A stretch of DNA of 64,000 nt from Furfurilactobacillus milii (GCF_009864005.1 NZ_WEZQ01000001.1:294099-358098); one strand, 5' to 3'; shown: positions 1-12,142, counted from the first letter of the stretch. Notes: a model not told the origin generated them from the letters alone. Numbers and translations: made by a program.

Positions 1-1
1 A

Positions 2-154
2 GTTAATCACGGGCTGGGCTACGGTTATCAAGGAATGTCGATCGTTTCAAAGGATGGGCAGAATGGTCTGATCATGCTAAGTAATTCATTTCGCGCGAAA
101 CACAGTGTGAAGCCGTTTGCAGAACAACTGTATCTCAATTTATTTAAAAAATAA
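2..154 (+). CDS. Serine hydrolase / beta-lactamase-like protein, C-terminal end (partial)
   Basis: This is the last 50 codons of a gene whose start lies left of the window; it ends at TAA 152-154. The fragment carries an H-G-x-G-Y-x-Y-Q-G-M stretch followed by a hydrophobic strand ending in LSNS. This resembles the C-terminal 'HGG..PGF' and 'VLTN' segment of class C beta-lactamase/PBP-like serine hydrolases. Such proteins usually act at the cell surface on D-Ala peptides or esters. The catalytic SxxK and YxN motifs would lie outside the window, so the assignment rests on a short stretch only. Confidence 0.45.
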   Translation, partial: VNHGLGYGYQGMSIVSKDGQNGLIMLSNSFRAKHSVKPFAEQLYLNLFKK

Positions 155-176
155 CAAACTGATTCACTGGTTAACA

Positions 177-222
177 AAAATTCCTCAAGCAACTTTTTTA
201 GTTGCACGAGGAATTTTCTTTT
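177..222 (+). terminator. Rho-independent terminator
   Basis: AAAATTCCTC and GAGGAATTTT form the lower stem and AGCAAC/GTTGC the upper stem around a T-rich loop, followed by a run of T. It ends the upstream serine hydrolase gene. Confidence 0.85.
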
Positions 223-332
223 GTCACCGTGTGATTAGCAGTAAAGTGGTATTTAATACACAAAACGAATAATAAATCGGCTATGAAAAAGATTATGATA
301 GAACGAATAACTTCATCAGAGAGGATGTACTT

Positions 333-2126
333 ATGACGGGGACTAAGCGAACGAGTATTTGGCGTTTTTTAGGCGCTTTTTGGTACTTCTTTAAGCATTA
401 TTCATTTACAGCAATTATTGTATACGCTATTTTAATTCCGCTGTTTTCTTGGCTGGGTGCAGGCATTTTACGCTGGAGCCATATTCCGTATTTGTCTTAT
501 ACGAACGCTATCTCAGTGGCAAAGGATCATCCATGGGCGATGGTTAGCCTACTCTTGTTACTGTTACTGATTGTTCTGGCAATTTACATGCAGTTTGCTT
601 ATTTACTGTTGATGGTTGCTTATCGGCGGAAGGATCAGCGACCGACTATCCGTCAACTGGTAGCGCAGTTATGGCATAGATTACCACGGTTATCACCCGG
701 CACGTTTGGCTTTTTCTTGTTGTACTTCTTGTTAATTGTTCCGTTTGGAGGCAACTTCATCAGTACGCCGTTACTGGCGAAGGTTCAAATTCCCGACTTT
801 ATCGTTGAGTTCATCATGACCAAGCCACTGTTAGTGGCAGCGTTGGTGTTACTGTACGTCGGCGCTTTCTATTTCGGAAACCGATTATTTCTTGTTATTC
901 CAATGCTGATGTTTGAACAACAAACGGTTCGGCGGGCAGTTCGTGCATCCTGGCAAAGAACCTGGGGACGGTTTTGGTGGATCACGTTGCGGATTGTTGG
1001 CATTATCGCCAGTATTTCAGTTCTGTATGGCATCATGTTAGGCGGCTTTTATTTTGGACAACGGTGGTTCGACACCCAAGGACACACAACTGCATTGAGC
1101 GCTGCGATTGTTAACTTTAATTTGTTAACGCTGGTCAACTACACGATTTCAATTCTCGCAACTGTGTGGGTATTGGATTTGAGTTTGCAGTTGATGAAAG
1201 ATTATGACGTCCACGCTCTTGACGGTTTGCCAGACCTGCCACGGGTAACGGCAAAACCATGGTGGCGAGTGGCTGTTCCGGTTGCCTTTACCGTTGTTGC
1301 CATTGTGTTTGCAGGCTACGGTTACAGCTATTTTGCCGGATTGCTGGTCGTGAATCCACAAACGTTATCCCACCGAGGTGTTGATAATGGTAACGGCGTG
1401 CAAAACACGGTGCAGGCATTAAAGGAAACACACAAACAACACCCAACGTACGTTGAAATGGATATTCAAGAGACCCGTGATCATAAGTTTGTCGTCATGC
1501 ACGACCCGAATTTAAGTACCTTAGCTGGTCAAAACAAAACGGTCGGCAAGCAAACGTTAACCGGTTTAACAGATACCACGATTCATGAAAATGGGCATCA
1601 GACAAAAATTGATTCTTTCGATGATTATCTTCATGCAGCGCAACAAATGCACCAAAAATTGTTAGTTGAAATCAAGTTGAATGCCGGGCAGAACAGGCGG
1701 AAACTCGTTAACCGGTTCATAAAACGTTATGGTAACTCACTGCTTGCTCATCATGACATCATTCATTCACTGGACTATGGTGTTGTTGAACAGTTGAAGA
1801 CTCAACGGCCAGCACTGACTGTGGGATACATCCTGCCGTTTAACTTTATTGGCGTGCCGCAGACCAAAGCAGATTTTTACACGATGGAATACACGACGTT
1901 AAATGATCGGTTTGTCAGCGGCGCTCATCGGGAGCACAAAAAAGTGTTTGCGTGGGCTGTGAACGATAGTGATTCGATGATAAAAGTCATGAACATGGAC
2001 GTTGATGGTGTCATTACCGATCAGTTAAGCACGTTAAAACGGCAAATTAGGCAGCAGCAGGGTGGGCGTGATTATGCCACTCAGCTACTGCAGTACGGCA
2101 CTCAAGTGATTAGCGATAACCAATAG
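333..2126 (+). CDS. Membrane-anchored glycerophosphodiester phosphodiesterase
   Basis: This 597-aa protein has an N-terminal multi-pass membrane region (about residues 20-330, some 6-8 hydrophobic segments, of the type called GPDPase_memb) followed by a GDPD catalytic domain (about 345-575). Known members hydrolyse glycerophosphodiesters, possibly from lipoteichoic acid or lipid turnover, to glycerol-3-phosphate and an alcohol. The catalytic signature begins HRG at 347-349, then QNT where ENT is usual, then VEMDIQ and MHD, giving the metal-binding Glu, Asp and His. The Gln in place of the Glu of the ENT motif is a small oddity. An AGAGAGGA Shine-Dalgarno precedes ATG 333. The GNAT gene follows after about 30 bp, so the two may be co-transcribed. 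Confidence 0.88.
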   Translation: MTGTKRTSIWRFLGAFWYFFKHYSFTAIIVYAILIPLFSWLGAGILRWSHIPYLSYTNAISVAKDHPWAMVSLLLLLLLIVLAIYMQFAYLLLMVAYRRKDQRPTIRQLVAQLWHRLPRLSPGTFGFFLLYFLLIVPFGGNFISTPLLAKVQIPDFIVEFIMTKPLLVAALVLLYVGAFYFGNRLFLVIPMLMFEQQTVRRAVRASWQRTWGRFWWITLRIVGIIASISVLYGIMLGGFYFGQRWFDTQGHTTALSAAIVNFNLLTLVNYTISILATVWVLDLSLQLMKDYDVHALDGLPDLPRVTAKPWWRVAVPVAFTVVAIVFAGYGYSYFAGLLVVNPQTLSHRGVDNGNGVQNTVQALKETHKQHPTYVEMDIQETRDHKFVVMHDPNLSTLAGQNKTVGKQTLTGLTDTTIHENGHQTKIDSFDDYLHAAQQMHQKLLVEIKLNAGQNRRKLVNRFIKRYGNSLLAHHDIIHSLDYGVVEQLKTQRPALTVGYILPFNFIGVPQTKADFYTMEYTTLNDRFVSGAHREHKKVFAWAVNDSDSMIKVMNMDVDGVITDQLSTLKRQIRQQQGGRDYATQLLQYGTQVISDNQ

Positions 2127-2159
2127 TCATTTGAGCGGAGAGGGCAAAGGGGATTGAGT

Positions 2160-2657
2160 ATGAAGATTGAACCTGCAACAGTAAATGATCTAGAACAAAT
2201 TGAGGCAATTGAACAGGCTGGCTTTAACGCGGCAGAAGCTGCTTCACTGGAAACGTATCGCAAACGGCTGGCTGTTTTGGCTGATACTTTCTTAGTTGGC
2301 CGTGCTGACAACAGTGATGTCCTAGGCTTTATCGTTGGGCCGGCAGTGAAGGAACGTTTTGTTGAGGACTGGATGTATGAGGAGACGCCGCAAAATTTGC
2401 TTCAAGGCGGTCATCAACTGGTTTTTACAATTGCGACAGCGCCCACTGTTCGTGGACAAGGAATCGGCAGTAAGTTACTGACGGCCTTGGCCGACGTTGC
2501 GACACAGGCAGGACGGACATCCATGGCATTAACTTGCTTAAAAGACCGCATTCCGTTTTATGAGAAGAACGGTTTCACTAACGTTGGCGTGGCTGATTCG
2601 GTTCACGCTGATGAGATTTGGTACAACATGGAAAAACAACTGAAACGGAGTGTCTGA
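2160..2657 (+). CDS. GNAT family N-acetyltransferase
   Basis: This 165-aa cytosolic enzyme is predicted to transfer an acetyl group from acetyl-CoA to an amine. It has the GNAT fold: an N-terminal acceptor part, the strand VFTIATAP, then the acetyl-CoA pyrophosphate loop RGQGIG (Q/RxxGxG/A), and a C-terminal FYEKNGF segment. The spacing resembles the arylalkylamine N-acetyltransferase-like branch, but the substrate cannot be read from sequence. I chose ATG 2160 because AAAGGGG lies 7 nt upstream; an in-frame TTG at 2154 would sit almost on the ribosome binding site. The stop TGA is directly followed by the ATG of the EamA exporter, so the two genes are translationally coupled. Confidence 0.82.
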   Translation: MKIEPATVNDLEQIEAIEQAGFNAAEAASLETYRKRLAVLADTFLVGRADNSDVLGFIVGPAVKERFVEDWMYEETPQNLLQGGHQLVFTIATAPTVRGQGIGSKLLTALADVATQAGRTSMALTCLKDRIPFYEKNGFTNVGVADSVHADEIWYNMEKQLKRSV

Positions 2658-3638
2658 ATGGAAACACAAGCAACGAATGTTGATGCAAAAGTAACGGCTA
2701 ACTCAACAGAAACAGCAGCGACGCCACGTCCTAGAAAGGCACTGGGGATTGCCTTGGCCTGTACGGCGGGGATTTGCTGGGGAATTTCAGGCGTGGCCGC
2801 CAGTGCACTATTTCATCACAATCACGCGATTACGCCACTGTGGGTGAGCCAAGTGCGGATGACGATTGCTGGCCTAATCATGATTTTAGTTAGTCTGACA
2901 CAGGGGGAATCGGTAGCCATTTGGCGTAACAAACGGGATGCACTACAACTAGTGATGTATGGGCTTTTAGGCCTCATTCCAGTTCAATTATTTTATTTCA
3001 ACGCGGTTCACGCAGGCAATCCATCAATCGCAACGATATTGCAATTTTTAGGACCATTTGTGATTGCTTTTTATTACATTCTCTTCCATCATCAGCTGCC
3101 AACGCGTTCTGAAGTTATCGGGATGGTACTGGCGTTTGGCGGAACATTACTGATTATTACCCATGGCCATTTCAATACATTGGCTGTGTCTGGCGCCGTT
3201 TTATTTTGGGGCGGTTTGTCGGCCATTGGCGTGGCCACTAATACGTTACTGCCACGAGCGTTATTGCGTAAATACGGTTCGTTTGCAACAACCGGCTGGG
3301 GTTTGCTGGTCGCTGGTTTATCCCTAAACGTGTTTGGACCTGTTTGGTCTAATCCAGTTCATTTAGCTGCGCCAGATTGGTTGCTGATGAGCGTGATTAT
3401 TGTTATTGGAACCTTGCTGGCATTCATTTTGTTCGCGATTAGTTTGAAACATATTTTGCCAACAACTGCGAGCTTGCTTGATGCGTTTGAACCATTATCA
3501 GCGACGGTCTTTTCCATCATTTTTCTTGGCATCTCGCTATCGGGTATGGATATTGTCGGCGGCGTCTTGATAATTCTCGCCGTAATGGCATTGGCAATGG
3601 ATTTTCGAGCAATTCATTGGTTCCGCAAACGTTCGTAG
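2658..3638 (+). CDS. EamA/DMT-family exporter
   Basis: This 326-aa integral membrane protein has a hydrophilic Thr/Ala-rich N-terminal tail of about 30 residues followed by about ten hydrophobic helices. They form two EamA repeats: GICWGISGVAASALF opens the first, and the second begins near residue 180. The drug/metabolite transporter superfamily exports metabolites such as amino acids or sugar phosphates; the substrate here is unknown. The start codon abuts the stop of the GNAT gene, suggesting acetylation and export of related small molecules, which is an inference from coupling only. Confidence 0.87.
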   Translation: METQATNVDAKVTANSTETAATPRPRKALGIALACTAGICWGISGVAASALFHHNHAITPLWVSQVRMTIAGLIMILVSLTQGESVAIWRNKRDALQLVMYGLLGLIPVQLFYFNAVHAGNPSIATILQFLGPFVIAFYYILFHHQLPTRSEVIGMVLAFGGTLLIITHGHFNTLAVSGAVLFWGGLSAIGVATNTLLPRALLRKYGSFATTGWGLLVAGLSLNVFGPVWSNPVHLAAPDWLLMSVIIVIGTLLAFILFAISLKHILPTTASLLDAFEPLSATVFSIIFLGISLSGMDIVGGVLIILAVMALAMDFRAIHWFRKRS

Positions 3639-3715
3639 GGTGACCCATCGAAAAGATTGTTTTGTGTAATAGCATGGGTGTATGATGCTGCCAAATGAAG
3701 CGGGTGGCGATTAAA

Positions 3716-4303
3716 ATGACGCAGCACATAATTTATCGGTTTTGGTGGCTAATTCATGTTATTAATGTGGCTATTGCTGTCGTTCTTTGGGTGCGACTCA
3801 GTCGTTTGCAGATAACCTCTAGAAATGAACTTTTGGGTTTTAGCATTATTGCGGTGCTTTATCTTGCTTATATGCGATTACCGTTTGCAATTGGATCGTG
3901 GTCGTTTGTTCAGTGGCCCGTTGCAATGAAACTAAAGGTAGCAATTACTAACGCCGTGGTTTTTATGGCTTATGGCATAACTGCGTGCGTTTTTCCGAAT
4001 GACTTTCAGGCCAGCCATGCGTCGATTGTTGGACTTACTTCAGGACTGGCAGGAATGCTAGTAACGTATTTGCCACCGGCACATCCAACATTCACAATTG
4101 GGTTTCACATCAAACAAAGTGATTCTGCAACAAAAGGTATGCTGTTATTCATGGGTCGGGGGTTGGCTATCGCCGGTATTGTTATCGTAGTAGTTGGCAA
4201 TGCCGTTCCCGATGTCTTGATTCCAGTCGCTGCCGGTCTAACCACGTTCGCCTTAATTGGTGGGTTTGTATATGGTCAGTGGCTGGACCGACGATCGAAA
4301 TAA
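3716..4303 (+). CDS. Polytopic membrane protein of unknown function
   Basis: This protein has about 195 residues and five or six hydrophobic segments, with short charged loops and a basic C-terminal tail (LDRRSK). I recognise no family. The open frame extends back to ATG 3695, but that codon has no ribosome binding site, whereas ATG 3716 is preceded by GGGTGG at 8 nt, so I prefer it. The gene lies 77 bp after the EamA exporter and ends at a strong hairpin terminator. It may be the last gene of the GNAT-exporter unit or a separate gene. Confidence 0.6.
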   Translation: MTQHIIYRFWWLIHVINVAIAVVLWVRLSRLQITSRNELLGFSIIAVLYLAYMRLPFAIGSWSFVQWPVAMKLKVAITNAVVFMAYGITACVFPNDFQASHASIVGLTSGLAGMLVTYLPPAHPTFTIGFHIKQSDSATKGMLLFMGRGLAIAGIVIVVVGNAVPDVLIPVAAGLTTFALIGGFVYGQWLDRRSK

Positions 4304-4311
4304 TTTCAAAG

Positions 4312-4364
4312 AATAGTGGCATTAATCCTATGCAAAGTGCATTTAGGGTTAATGCCACTATTTT
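4312..4364 (+). terminator. Rho-independent terminator
   Basis: AATAGTGGCATTAA pairs with TTAATGCCACTATT, with a CC/GG continuation and a loop, followed by TTTT. It closes the unit that ends with the small membrane protein. Confidence 0.85.
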
Positions 4365-4520
4365 AGTGTTATAGAAGTTATGACCAATAATAAAACGATA
4401 AACGCCGCTTTGAAAGATATGATACACAATGGCTATTATTGATTCTGGTTTCCCGCCAATAAAGAATCAATAATGAACTCATCAAGTCATAACGCACAGT
4501 ATTTTTCGGAGGTTGATAAA

Positions 4521-5345
4521 ATGGCTACAGACATCAAGGTTCATGTTTTGCACACAGGCTTAGTTCAAGTTGATCGGGCCTTGCCCTTTCATGACTATTA
4601 TCGTAATCCGTTGGCATTTACAGGTGTATTGCGATCACATATTAATCAAATCACATTACCCGTTTCAAGTTATTTAATTGAGCATCCAAAAGGGTTGGTA
4701 CTCATTGATACTGGTTGGAATGAATCGGTTCGTCAGAGTCAGTGGCATGAACTGGGCATGCAAGTGCAAATCAATAAAGCCTATTTACCAGCTGGGTGGT
4801 CGGTTCGTGAACAGTTAGCAACTTTAGGATATCAACCAAGTGATATTGACTATGTGGTATTAAGTCATTTGCACAGCGATCATGCCAGTGGTCTCAAATT
4901 GGTTAAAGATGCCAAGAAAATTTTAACCAGCGAGACGGAGTGGCAAACAGCTAATCATGATAAATTACGGTATATCAGTAGAATGTGGCGCGGCGTTAAC
5001 GTAGAAACATTTGCATACAAAAGCGCAAATGTCGGTCCCTTACATCAAACGTTTGATCTATTTGGTGACGGTAGTGTTCAGTTTGTTGCTACACCAGGCC
5101 ACAGTGCGGGGCTATCGGCTACAATTGTAACGGGAAAAGATGGACGTGAAGTCGTTCTTGCCGCTGATGTGGGTTACGCCCGCGAATCTTGGGAGAAAAT
5201 GGTCACACCTGGTATTGTGATAGATCGGAAAGCTGCTATTGAGTCACTGGCATGGATTAAACAAGAAGCAGCAAAACCAAATGTTATTGAGGCGATGGCA
5301 AACCACGATCCTCAGGTACTGCCTCACGTTGTTACGTTGAATTAA
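4521..5345 (+). CDS. MBL-fold metallo-hydrolase, N-acyl homoserine lactonase-like
   Basis: This 274-aa cytosolic protein has the metallo-beta-lactamase dizinc motif HLHSDH at 116-121, further metal-ligand candidates at the GHSAG segment (about 193) and ADVG (about 216), and an AiiA/AttM-like layout with an early ILIDTG-type strand (LIDTGW). The best characterised relatives open homoserine lactone rings, but many members are lactonases or esterases of unknown substrate. I chose ATG 4521 because GGAGG lies 8 nt upstream; the frame is open to ATG 4473 but without a ribosome binding site. It converges with the TetR-family gene, which might control it, though no shared promoter is visible. Confidence 0.8.
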   Translation: MATDIKVHVLHTGLVQVDRALPFHDYYRNPLAFTGVLRSHINQITLPVSSYLIEHPKGLVLIDTGWNESVRQSQWHELGMQVQINKAYLPAGWSVREQLATLGYQPSDIDYVVLSHLHSDHASGLKLVKDAKKILTSETEWQTANHDKLRYISRMWRGVNVETFAYKSANVGPLHQTFDLFGDGSVQFVATPGHSAGLSATIVTGKDGREVVLAADVGYARESWEKMVTPGIVIDRKAAIESLAWIKQEAAKPNVIEAMANHDPQVLPHVVTLN

Positions 5346-5368
5346 CGAAGCCGTTGAGATACCAATTA

Positions 5369-5926
5369 TCAACTTTGCTGAGTGATTTGATTGGCAATGT
5401 TGATAAATGCTTTGTTCATAAAGTGGGCGACATCCTCATTGAGACCGTGGGCGAGCGACCACGTAATGTAAGTCATTGCATTAGCAACGTACAAGTCTTG
5501 CAAGTAAGTAATTGGTAAGGTCGTTTTAAGATGATTTCTCAGAAAAACTGCTAAGTTGTCTCCTATGATTGTCCGAAAATTAGCGTCTAGACTAATATCA
5601 TCAGTGTGGACGTTTAGCAGTAGTAACAGGGCGTCTTTATCGGGCAGAAGATCTGTTACCAAATTGGCGAGGGAATTCGACTGTGTTAATGTTGAAATTC
5701 GTGTCGTCATAATTTTTTCAAATTTGTCGGTATATTGGCTGTTAAGATGTTCAAGCAATGCAAATTTGTCTACGTAGTGATGGTAAAAAGTAGATCGACC
5801 GATTTCGGCCTCCAGACAGATTTGTTGAATGGTGACTTGTTCGAACGATTCTGTTTTTAATAGTTTTAATAAAGTCTTGTCAATCAAACGAACCGTTTTG
5901 ACAACACGTAAGTCTGCTTCATTCAT
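5369..5926 (-). CDS. TetR/AcrR-family transcriptional regulator
   Basis: This 185-aa protein has an N-terminal helix-turn-helix (about residues 25-60) with the typical IQQICLEAEIGRSTFYHHY recognition segment, followed by a variable all-helical ligand domain. TetR proteins dimerise on palindromic operators and release DNA on binding a small ligand. AAGGTGG lies 7 nt before ATG (first base 5926). The gene is convergent with the metallo-hydrolase and divergent from the riboswitch-xpt unit, with about 140 bp before the riboswitch. Its targets cannot be read from the sequence. Confidence 0.85.
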   Translation of the reverse strand: MNEADLRVVKTVRLIDKTLLKLLKTESFEQVTIQQICLEAEIGRSTFYHHYVDKFALLEHLNSQYTDKFEKIMTTRISTLTQSNSLANLVTDLLPDKDALLLLLNVHTDDISLDANFRTIIGDNLAVFLRNHLKTTLPITYLQDLYVANAMTYITWSLAHGLNEDVAHFMNKAFINIANQITQQS

Positions 5927-6009
5927 AAATTTGCCACCTTTCGAAAACTAAATTCATTGTAGTCGATGAGCTCAGATGGCGGCAAGAAATGAAAAAGTGA
6001 GTTCTGTGA

Positions 6010-6038
6010 TTGCACGATGGACAAACCTGTGATAATCT
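6010..6038 (+). promoter_or_regulatory. Putative promoter of the riboswitch-xpt-pbuX transcript
   Basis: TTGCAC (6010-6015) and TAATCT (6033-6038) are separated by 17 bp and lie about 30 bp before the purine aptamer, the expected place for its promoter. Confidence 0.45.
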
Positions 6039-6069
6039 ATGAACCACAAGTTAATTAGCATACGAACAA

Positions 6070-8160
<2,091 letters not shown>

Positions 8161-8245
8161 GTCTCCGTGTTAATCGTGAGTTAATTTTATTTCCAATTAG
8201 TTAGTCCGTTTTACAACTAACATCGAAATTAAAAAAGTTGAATTG

Positions 8246-8296
8246 AAAGGGCGCTACCAAATTCTGAGTTTAATCAGAACTTGGTAGCGCCCTTTT
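8246..8296. terminator. Bidirectional terminator between pbuX and guaC
   Basis: AAAGGGCGCTACCAA pairs with TTGGTAGCGCCCTTT, and TTCTGA/TCAGAA extends the stem. A-rich and T-rich flanks serve both convergent genes. Confidence 0.88.
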
Positions 8297-8306
8297 TGAG
8301 TTTTAA

Positions 8307-9278
8307 TTAATCGCCATTTGTAATGGTGTTGCGCACGATGACATAATCGACGGTTTTGAGTGCTGTAAGGTCACTCCCACCTGCATATGAAATAGATGAT
8401 TGAAGATCTTCTGTCATTTCCGTTAATGTATCGCTGATTTCGCCACGGTAATCTACTAGGATATCTTTACCTTCAACGTTTTTATGACCACCCTTTTGGT
8501 TTTCGGATGCTGAACCGTAATATTGCTTGAAGTGGCGGTGATTGATCATAATGTCATGGCCTGGTGACTGACGATGACCGGCAAACAGTGAACCAATCAT
8601 TACCATACTGGCACCAAAGCGAATGGATTTAGCAATATCGCCATTGTGACGGATTCCGCCATCCGCAATAATTGGCTTGCGCGCAGCCTTTGCACACCAG
8701 CGAACAGCTGCCAGCTGCCAACCACCGGTACCAAAACCAGTCTTCAACTTCGTAATGCAAACTTTACCAGGGCCAACGCCAACTTTTGTTGCATCGGCGC
8801 CAGCGTCTTCAAGTTCACGTACGGCATCAGGCGTTGCCACGTTACCAGCAATCACGAATGCCTTTGGGAGGCGTTTTTTAATGTAATGGATCATTTCAAT
8901 AACGCTGTTGGCATGACCGTGAGCGACATCAATGGTAATGAAGTCTGGTGTTAACTTTTCACTGGTCAAATCATCGATAAACTGTTTTTCGTTCGGTTTT
9001 ACACCAACACTGATTGAACTAATCAGATGTTTCTTCGCCATTTTCCGAACAAAAGGTAATCTTGTTTCTGGTTCGAAGCGGTGCATGATATAAAAATAAT
9101 CATGTTCTGCCATCCAGGTAGCTAACTGTTCATCGATGACAGTTGCCATGTTCGCTGGAACCACAGGAAGCTTGAAGTGATGACCACCAAACGTAATACT
9201 TGGATCCGCCTGAGAACGACTCTCAATCAAACATTTGTTGGGGATTAACTGAACGTCTTCATAATCAAATATTTCCAT
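8307..9278 (-). CDS. guaC: GMP reductase
   Basis: GuaC converts GMP to IMP with NADPH and releases ammonia, feeding guanine nucleotides back to the adenine branch. The 323-aa protein is the short (CBS-free) IMPDH/GMPR barrel, of the Gram-positive GMPR length. The phosphate-binding and catalytic loop reads [11 protein letters not shown], with the active-site Cys, followed by [28 protein letters not shown] is the second conserved segment. It starts with [14 protein letters not shown], typical of the family, with AGAGG about 11 nt upstream. It is transcribed divergently from purA, and the shared region contains PurR-box-like sequences. Confidence 0.93.
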   Translation of the reverse strand: MEIFDYEDVQLIPNKCLIESRSQADPSITFGGHHFKLPVVPANMATVIDEQLATWMAEHDYFYIMHRFEPETRLPFVRKMAKKHLISSISVGVKPNEKQFIDDLTSEKLTPDFITIDVAHGHANSVIEMIHYIKKRLPKAFVIAGNVATPDAVRELEDAGADATKVGVGPGKVCITKLKTGFGTGGWQLAAVRWCAKAARKPIIADGGIRHNGDIAKSIRFGASMVMIGSLFAGHRQSPGHDIMINHRHFKQYYGSASENQKGGHKNVEGKDILVDYRGEISDTLTEMTEDLQSSISYAGGSDLTALKTVDYVIVRNTITNGD

Positions 9279-9422
9279 GAAGGTGAAAACCTCTTTCTGT
9301 CATTTATTGATTAAAGTTCGTCAACACGAGATACAATAATCGTTTTAAATCTTTCTGTCAAATTAAAATTCGCTAAAACAAGAACAATAAATTTATTAAT
9401 AATTAGATTATACAGTTTTAGT

Positions 9423-9471
9423 TGATTATCCGAACTTTACCTGTTATAGTTCTCATTGTTGTTCGACAAAT
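9423..9471 (+). promoter_or_regulatory. purA promoter with possible PurR boxes
   Basis: TTGATT (9423-9428) and TATAGT (9445-9450) are spaced 16 bp apart. Between them lies TTATCCGAACTTT (9426-9438), one mismatch from the Gram-positive PurBox AWWWCCGAACWWT. A weaker inverted copy (GTTCGA at 9461-9466) lies 31 bp away centre to centre, close to the spacing known for paired PurR sites. Another GTTCG lies near 9315 towards guaC. This fits PurR control but needs binding data. Confidence 0.45.
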
Positions 9472-9489
9472 AAAATTTGAGGTGACATA

Positions 9490-10803
9490 ATGACAGCAGT
9501 AGTGATTGTTGGGAGTCAATGGGGCGACGAGGGTAAAGGAAAGATTACCGATTTTGTCAGTCAGCAGGCTGACGTGATTTCACGTTACCAAGGTGGCGAC
9601 AATGCGGGACACACCATTACCTTTAACGGCGAAAAGTACCAGCTACAACTATTGCCTTCAGGAATTTTTGAAAGTGATAAACAATGTTTGATTGGCAACG
9701 GTGTTGTGCTGAATCCCAAAACATTGTTAGCTGAAATTGATTACTTACATGAACGCGGCATTAGTACCGATAACTTAAGAATTTCTGATCGTGCTCACGT
9801 GATTTTTCCATATCATATTTTGCAAGATCAATTAGAAGAAGCCAGTAAAAAAGGCAGTAAGATTGGCACGACAAATAAGGGTATTGGCCCCGCATATATG
9901 GACAAAGCTTCACGAATTGGCATTCGAGTGGCCGATTTATTGGAACCAGAAACTTTTAAAACATTGCTCGCTCGCAATGTCATAGCTAAAAATGAGTTGT
10001 TGGCTAAATTGTATGGTGCGGAACCGATTGCGTTTGAACCATTACTAAAAGCCTATCAGGGTTATGCCGAAAGGCTCGCCAAATATGTAACTGATACTTC
10101 AAAAGTGCTTGATGATGCGCTTGCTAATGGCCAACGTTTGTTGTTTGAAGGTGCGCAAGGGGTAATGCTAGATATTGATCACGGAACTTATCCTTATGTA
10201 ACTTCATCTAATCCAGTTGCAGGCGGTGTCACTATTGGTGGTGGCATCGGACCGACTAGAATTTCAGCCGTTATTGGTGCGGCAAAGGCCTATACGTCTC
10301 GGGTTGGCGATGGTCCGTTCCCAACTGAATTACATGACGAGAAAGGTGACCACATTCGTGAAGTGGGACACGAATATGGGACCGTCACGAAACGGCCTCG
10401 CCGAATTGGTTGGCTGGATACGGTCGTTTTGCGACATGCCAAACGTGTATCCGGCTTAAACTACTTGGCGTTAAACTGTTTAGATGTTCTGACCGGTTTG
10501 CCAGAGTTAAAAATTTGTACAGCTTATGAGCTGGATGGTGAAACAATTGATCGTTATCCTGCTGGGCGGGAAGCTTTATTGCGCTGCAAACCAGTGTACG
10601 AAACCTTGCCTGGCTGGACGGAAGATATCACAAATTGTAAAACAGTGGATGACTTACCAAAGAATGCACGCCAGTATGTGGAACGCGTCATGTCATTAAC
10701 TGGTTTACCATTAGCAACTTTGTCTGTTGGACCAGATCGTAAACAGACAATGGTTTTGAAAGATGTTTGGCAAGATGATATGAAAGTTGAGGAAATGGCA
10801 TGA
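9490..10803 (+). CDS. purA: Adenylosuccinate synthetase
   Basis: PurA joins IMP and aspartate with GTP to give adenylosuccinate, the first step from IMP to AMP. The 437-aa length is normal for the family. The N-terminal GTP/IMP loop reads [14 protein letters not shown], followed by GGDNAGHT with the catalytic His, the [17 protein letters not shown] segment, and the C-terminal guanine-binding [15 protein letters not shown] precedes ATG 9490 at 6 nt. It overlaps purB by 4 bp (ATGA), so the two steps are translationally coupled. A PurR-box-like site lies in its promoter. Confidence 0.97.
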   Translation: MTAVVIVGSQWGDEGKGKITDFVSQQADVISRYQGGDNAGHTITFNGEKYQLQLLPSGIFESDKQCLIGNGVVLNPKTLLAEIDYLHERGISTDNLRISDRAHVIFPYHILQDQLEEASKKGSKIGTTNKGIGPAYMDKASRIGIRVADLLEPETFKTLLARNVIAKNELLAKLYGAEPIAFEPLLKAYQGYAERLAKYVTDTSKVLDDALANGQRLLFEGAQGVMLDIDHGTYPYVTSSNPVAGGVTIGGGIGPTRISAVIGAAKAYTSRVGDGPFPTELHDEKGDHIREVGHEYGTVTKRPRRIGWLDTVVLRHAKRVSGLNYLALNCLDVLTGLPELKICTAYELDGETIDRYPAGREALLRCKPVYETLPGWTEDITNCKTVDDLPKNARQYVERVMSLTGLPLATLSVGPDRKQTMVLKDVWQDDMKVEEMA

Positions 10804-12095
10804 TTGATCGCTACGTGCGACCGGAAATGGGCCAAATTTGGTCACAGAAAAATAAGTTGCAACAATGGCTAAAGGTCGAAGTGGCAGCGTGTCAGGCGTG
10901 GGCAAACTTAGGCAAGATCCCACAGGCGGATGTTGATGCCTTACGTGAGCATGCCGTCATAAACGTTGATCGAATGCAGGAAATTGAAGCAGAAACCCAT
11001 CATGATGTGGTGGCATTCACACGCATGTTATCCGAATCGCTGGGCGATGAACGAAAGTGGGTTCATTATGGCCTGACGAGCACGGATGTTGTGGATACGG
11101 CTCAGGAATTGCAATTAAAAGCCGCTAATGGCCTATTGATGACAGATATGCAAACATTAAGAGACACATTGATCAAGCAGGCAAAACGTTATCGCCACAC
11201 GGTAATGATGGGACGCACACACGGCATTCAGGCGGAACCGATGTCGTTTGGCGTTAAATTAGCACGGTGGGTAGATGAAATTAATCGTGACATCACGCGC
11301 TTACAAGCAGTGACTGATGAAATGGCTGTGGGTGAGTTAAGTGGTGCAGTGGGCACTTTTGCAAATATTCCCCCACAAGTGGAACAGGACGTTTGTGATC
11401 AACTTGGACTGCGCCCGCAACCAGTGACCAGTCAGGTGTTGCCACGGGATCTTCACGCACACTATTTGAGCGTATTAGCACTCATTGCGACTAGCTTAGA
11501 AAACTTTGCAACGGAAATTCGCGGTTTACAGCGAACGGAAATTGGTGAGGTGGCTGAGCCGTTTTCCGTTGGGCAAAAAGGTTCTTCAGCGATGCCTCAT
11601 AAACATAATCCAATTGGCTCAGAAAACATTACGGGTTTGGCTCGGGTAATTCGTGGACATATGATTACGGCTTTTGAAGATGTATCTTTGTGGCACGAGC
11701 GCGACATTTCGCACTCTTCCGCCGAACGAATCATTTTGCCGGACACGACTGAGCTGTTAGATTATATGCTGCATCGTTTTAATCGCATCATGAAAAATTT
11801 GGTCGTCAATGAGGACCGGATGATTCACAACATTGAATCCAGTGGTGGCCTGGTGTTCAGTCAACAATTGCTACTAGCCTTAATTGACAAGGACATCAGT
11901 CGTGAAACAGCTTACGATCATGTGCAACAGTTGGCGCAACAGGCAATGACCACCGATAAAACATTTCAACAACTGGCGATGGCCAGTACCTTTGTCAACC
12001 AATACTTGACGCCGGATGAAGTGACTGCTGTGTTTGATGTGCAACGTCACTTGCGGTATGTTGATGAGATTTTCAAACGTGTTGGCATCGAGTAA
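10800..12095 (+). CDS. purB: Adenylosuccinate lyase
   Basis: PurB cleaves adenylosuccinate to AMP and fumarate, and SAICAR to AICAR in de novo purine synthesis. The 431-aa protein begins with [14 protein letters not shown], carries [10 protein letters not shown] and the fumarase/lyase superfamily signature [11 protein letters not shown] (about residues 262-272), and has the HSSAER segment that follows in this family. It starts inside the purA stop (4-bp overlap) and is followed by a strong terminator, so purA-purB form a two-gene operon. Confidence 0.97.
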   Translation: MIDRYVRPEMGQIWSQKNKLQQWLKVEVAACQAWANLGKIPQADVDALREHAVINVDRMQEIEAETHHDVVAFTRMLSESLGDERKWVHYGLTSTDVVDTAQELQLKAANGLLMTDMQTLRDTLIKQAKRYRHTVMMGRTHGIQAEPMSFGVKLARWVDEINRDITRLQAVTDEMAVGELSGAVGTFANIPPQVEQDVCDQLGLRPQPVTSQVLPRDLHAHYLSVLALIATSLENFATEIRGLQRTEIGEVAEPFSVGQKGSSAMPHKHNPIGSENITGLARVIRGHMITAFEDVSLWHERDISHSSAERIILPDTTELLDYMLHRFNRIMKNLVVNEDRMIHNIESSGGLVFSQQLLLALIDKDISRETAYDHVQQLAQQAMTTDKTFQQLAMASTFVNQYLTPDEVTAVFDVQRHLRYVDEIFKRVGIE

Positions 12096-12142
12096 GCGCT
12101 GCGTTCCGCTGTGCTTGCGGACATCCTGAAATTAATAAAAGC

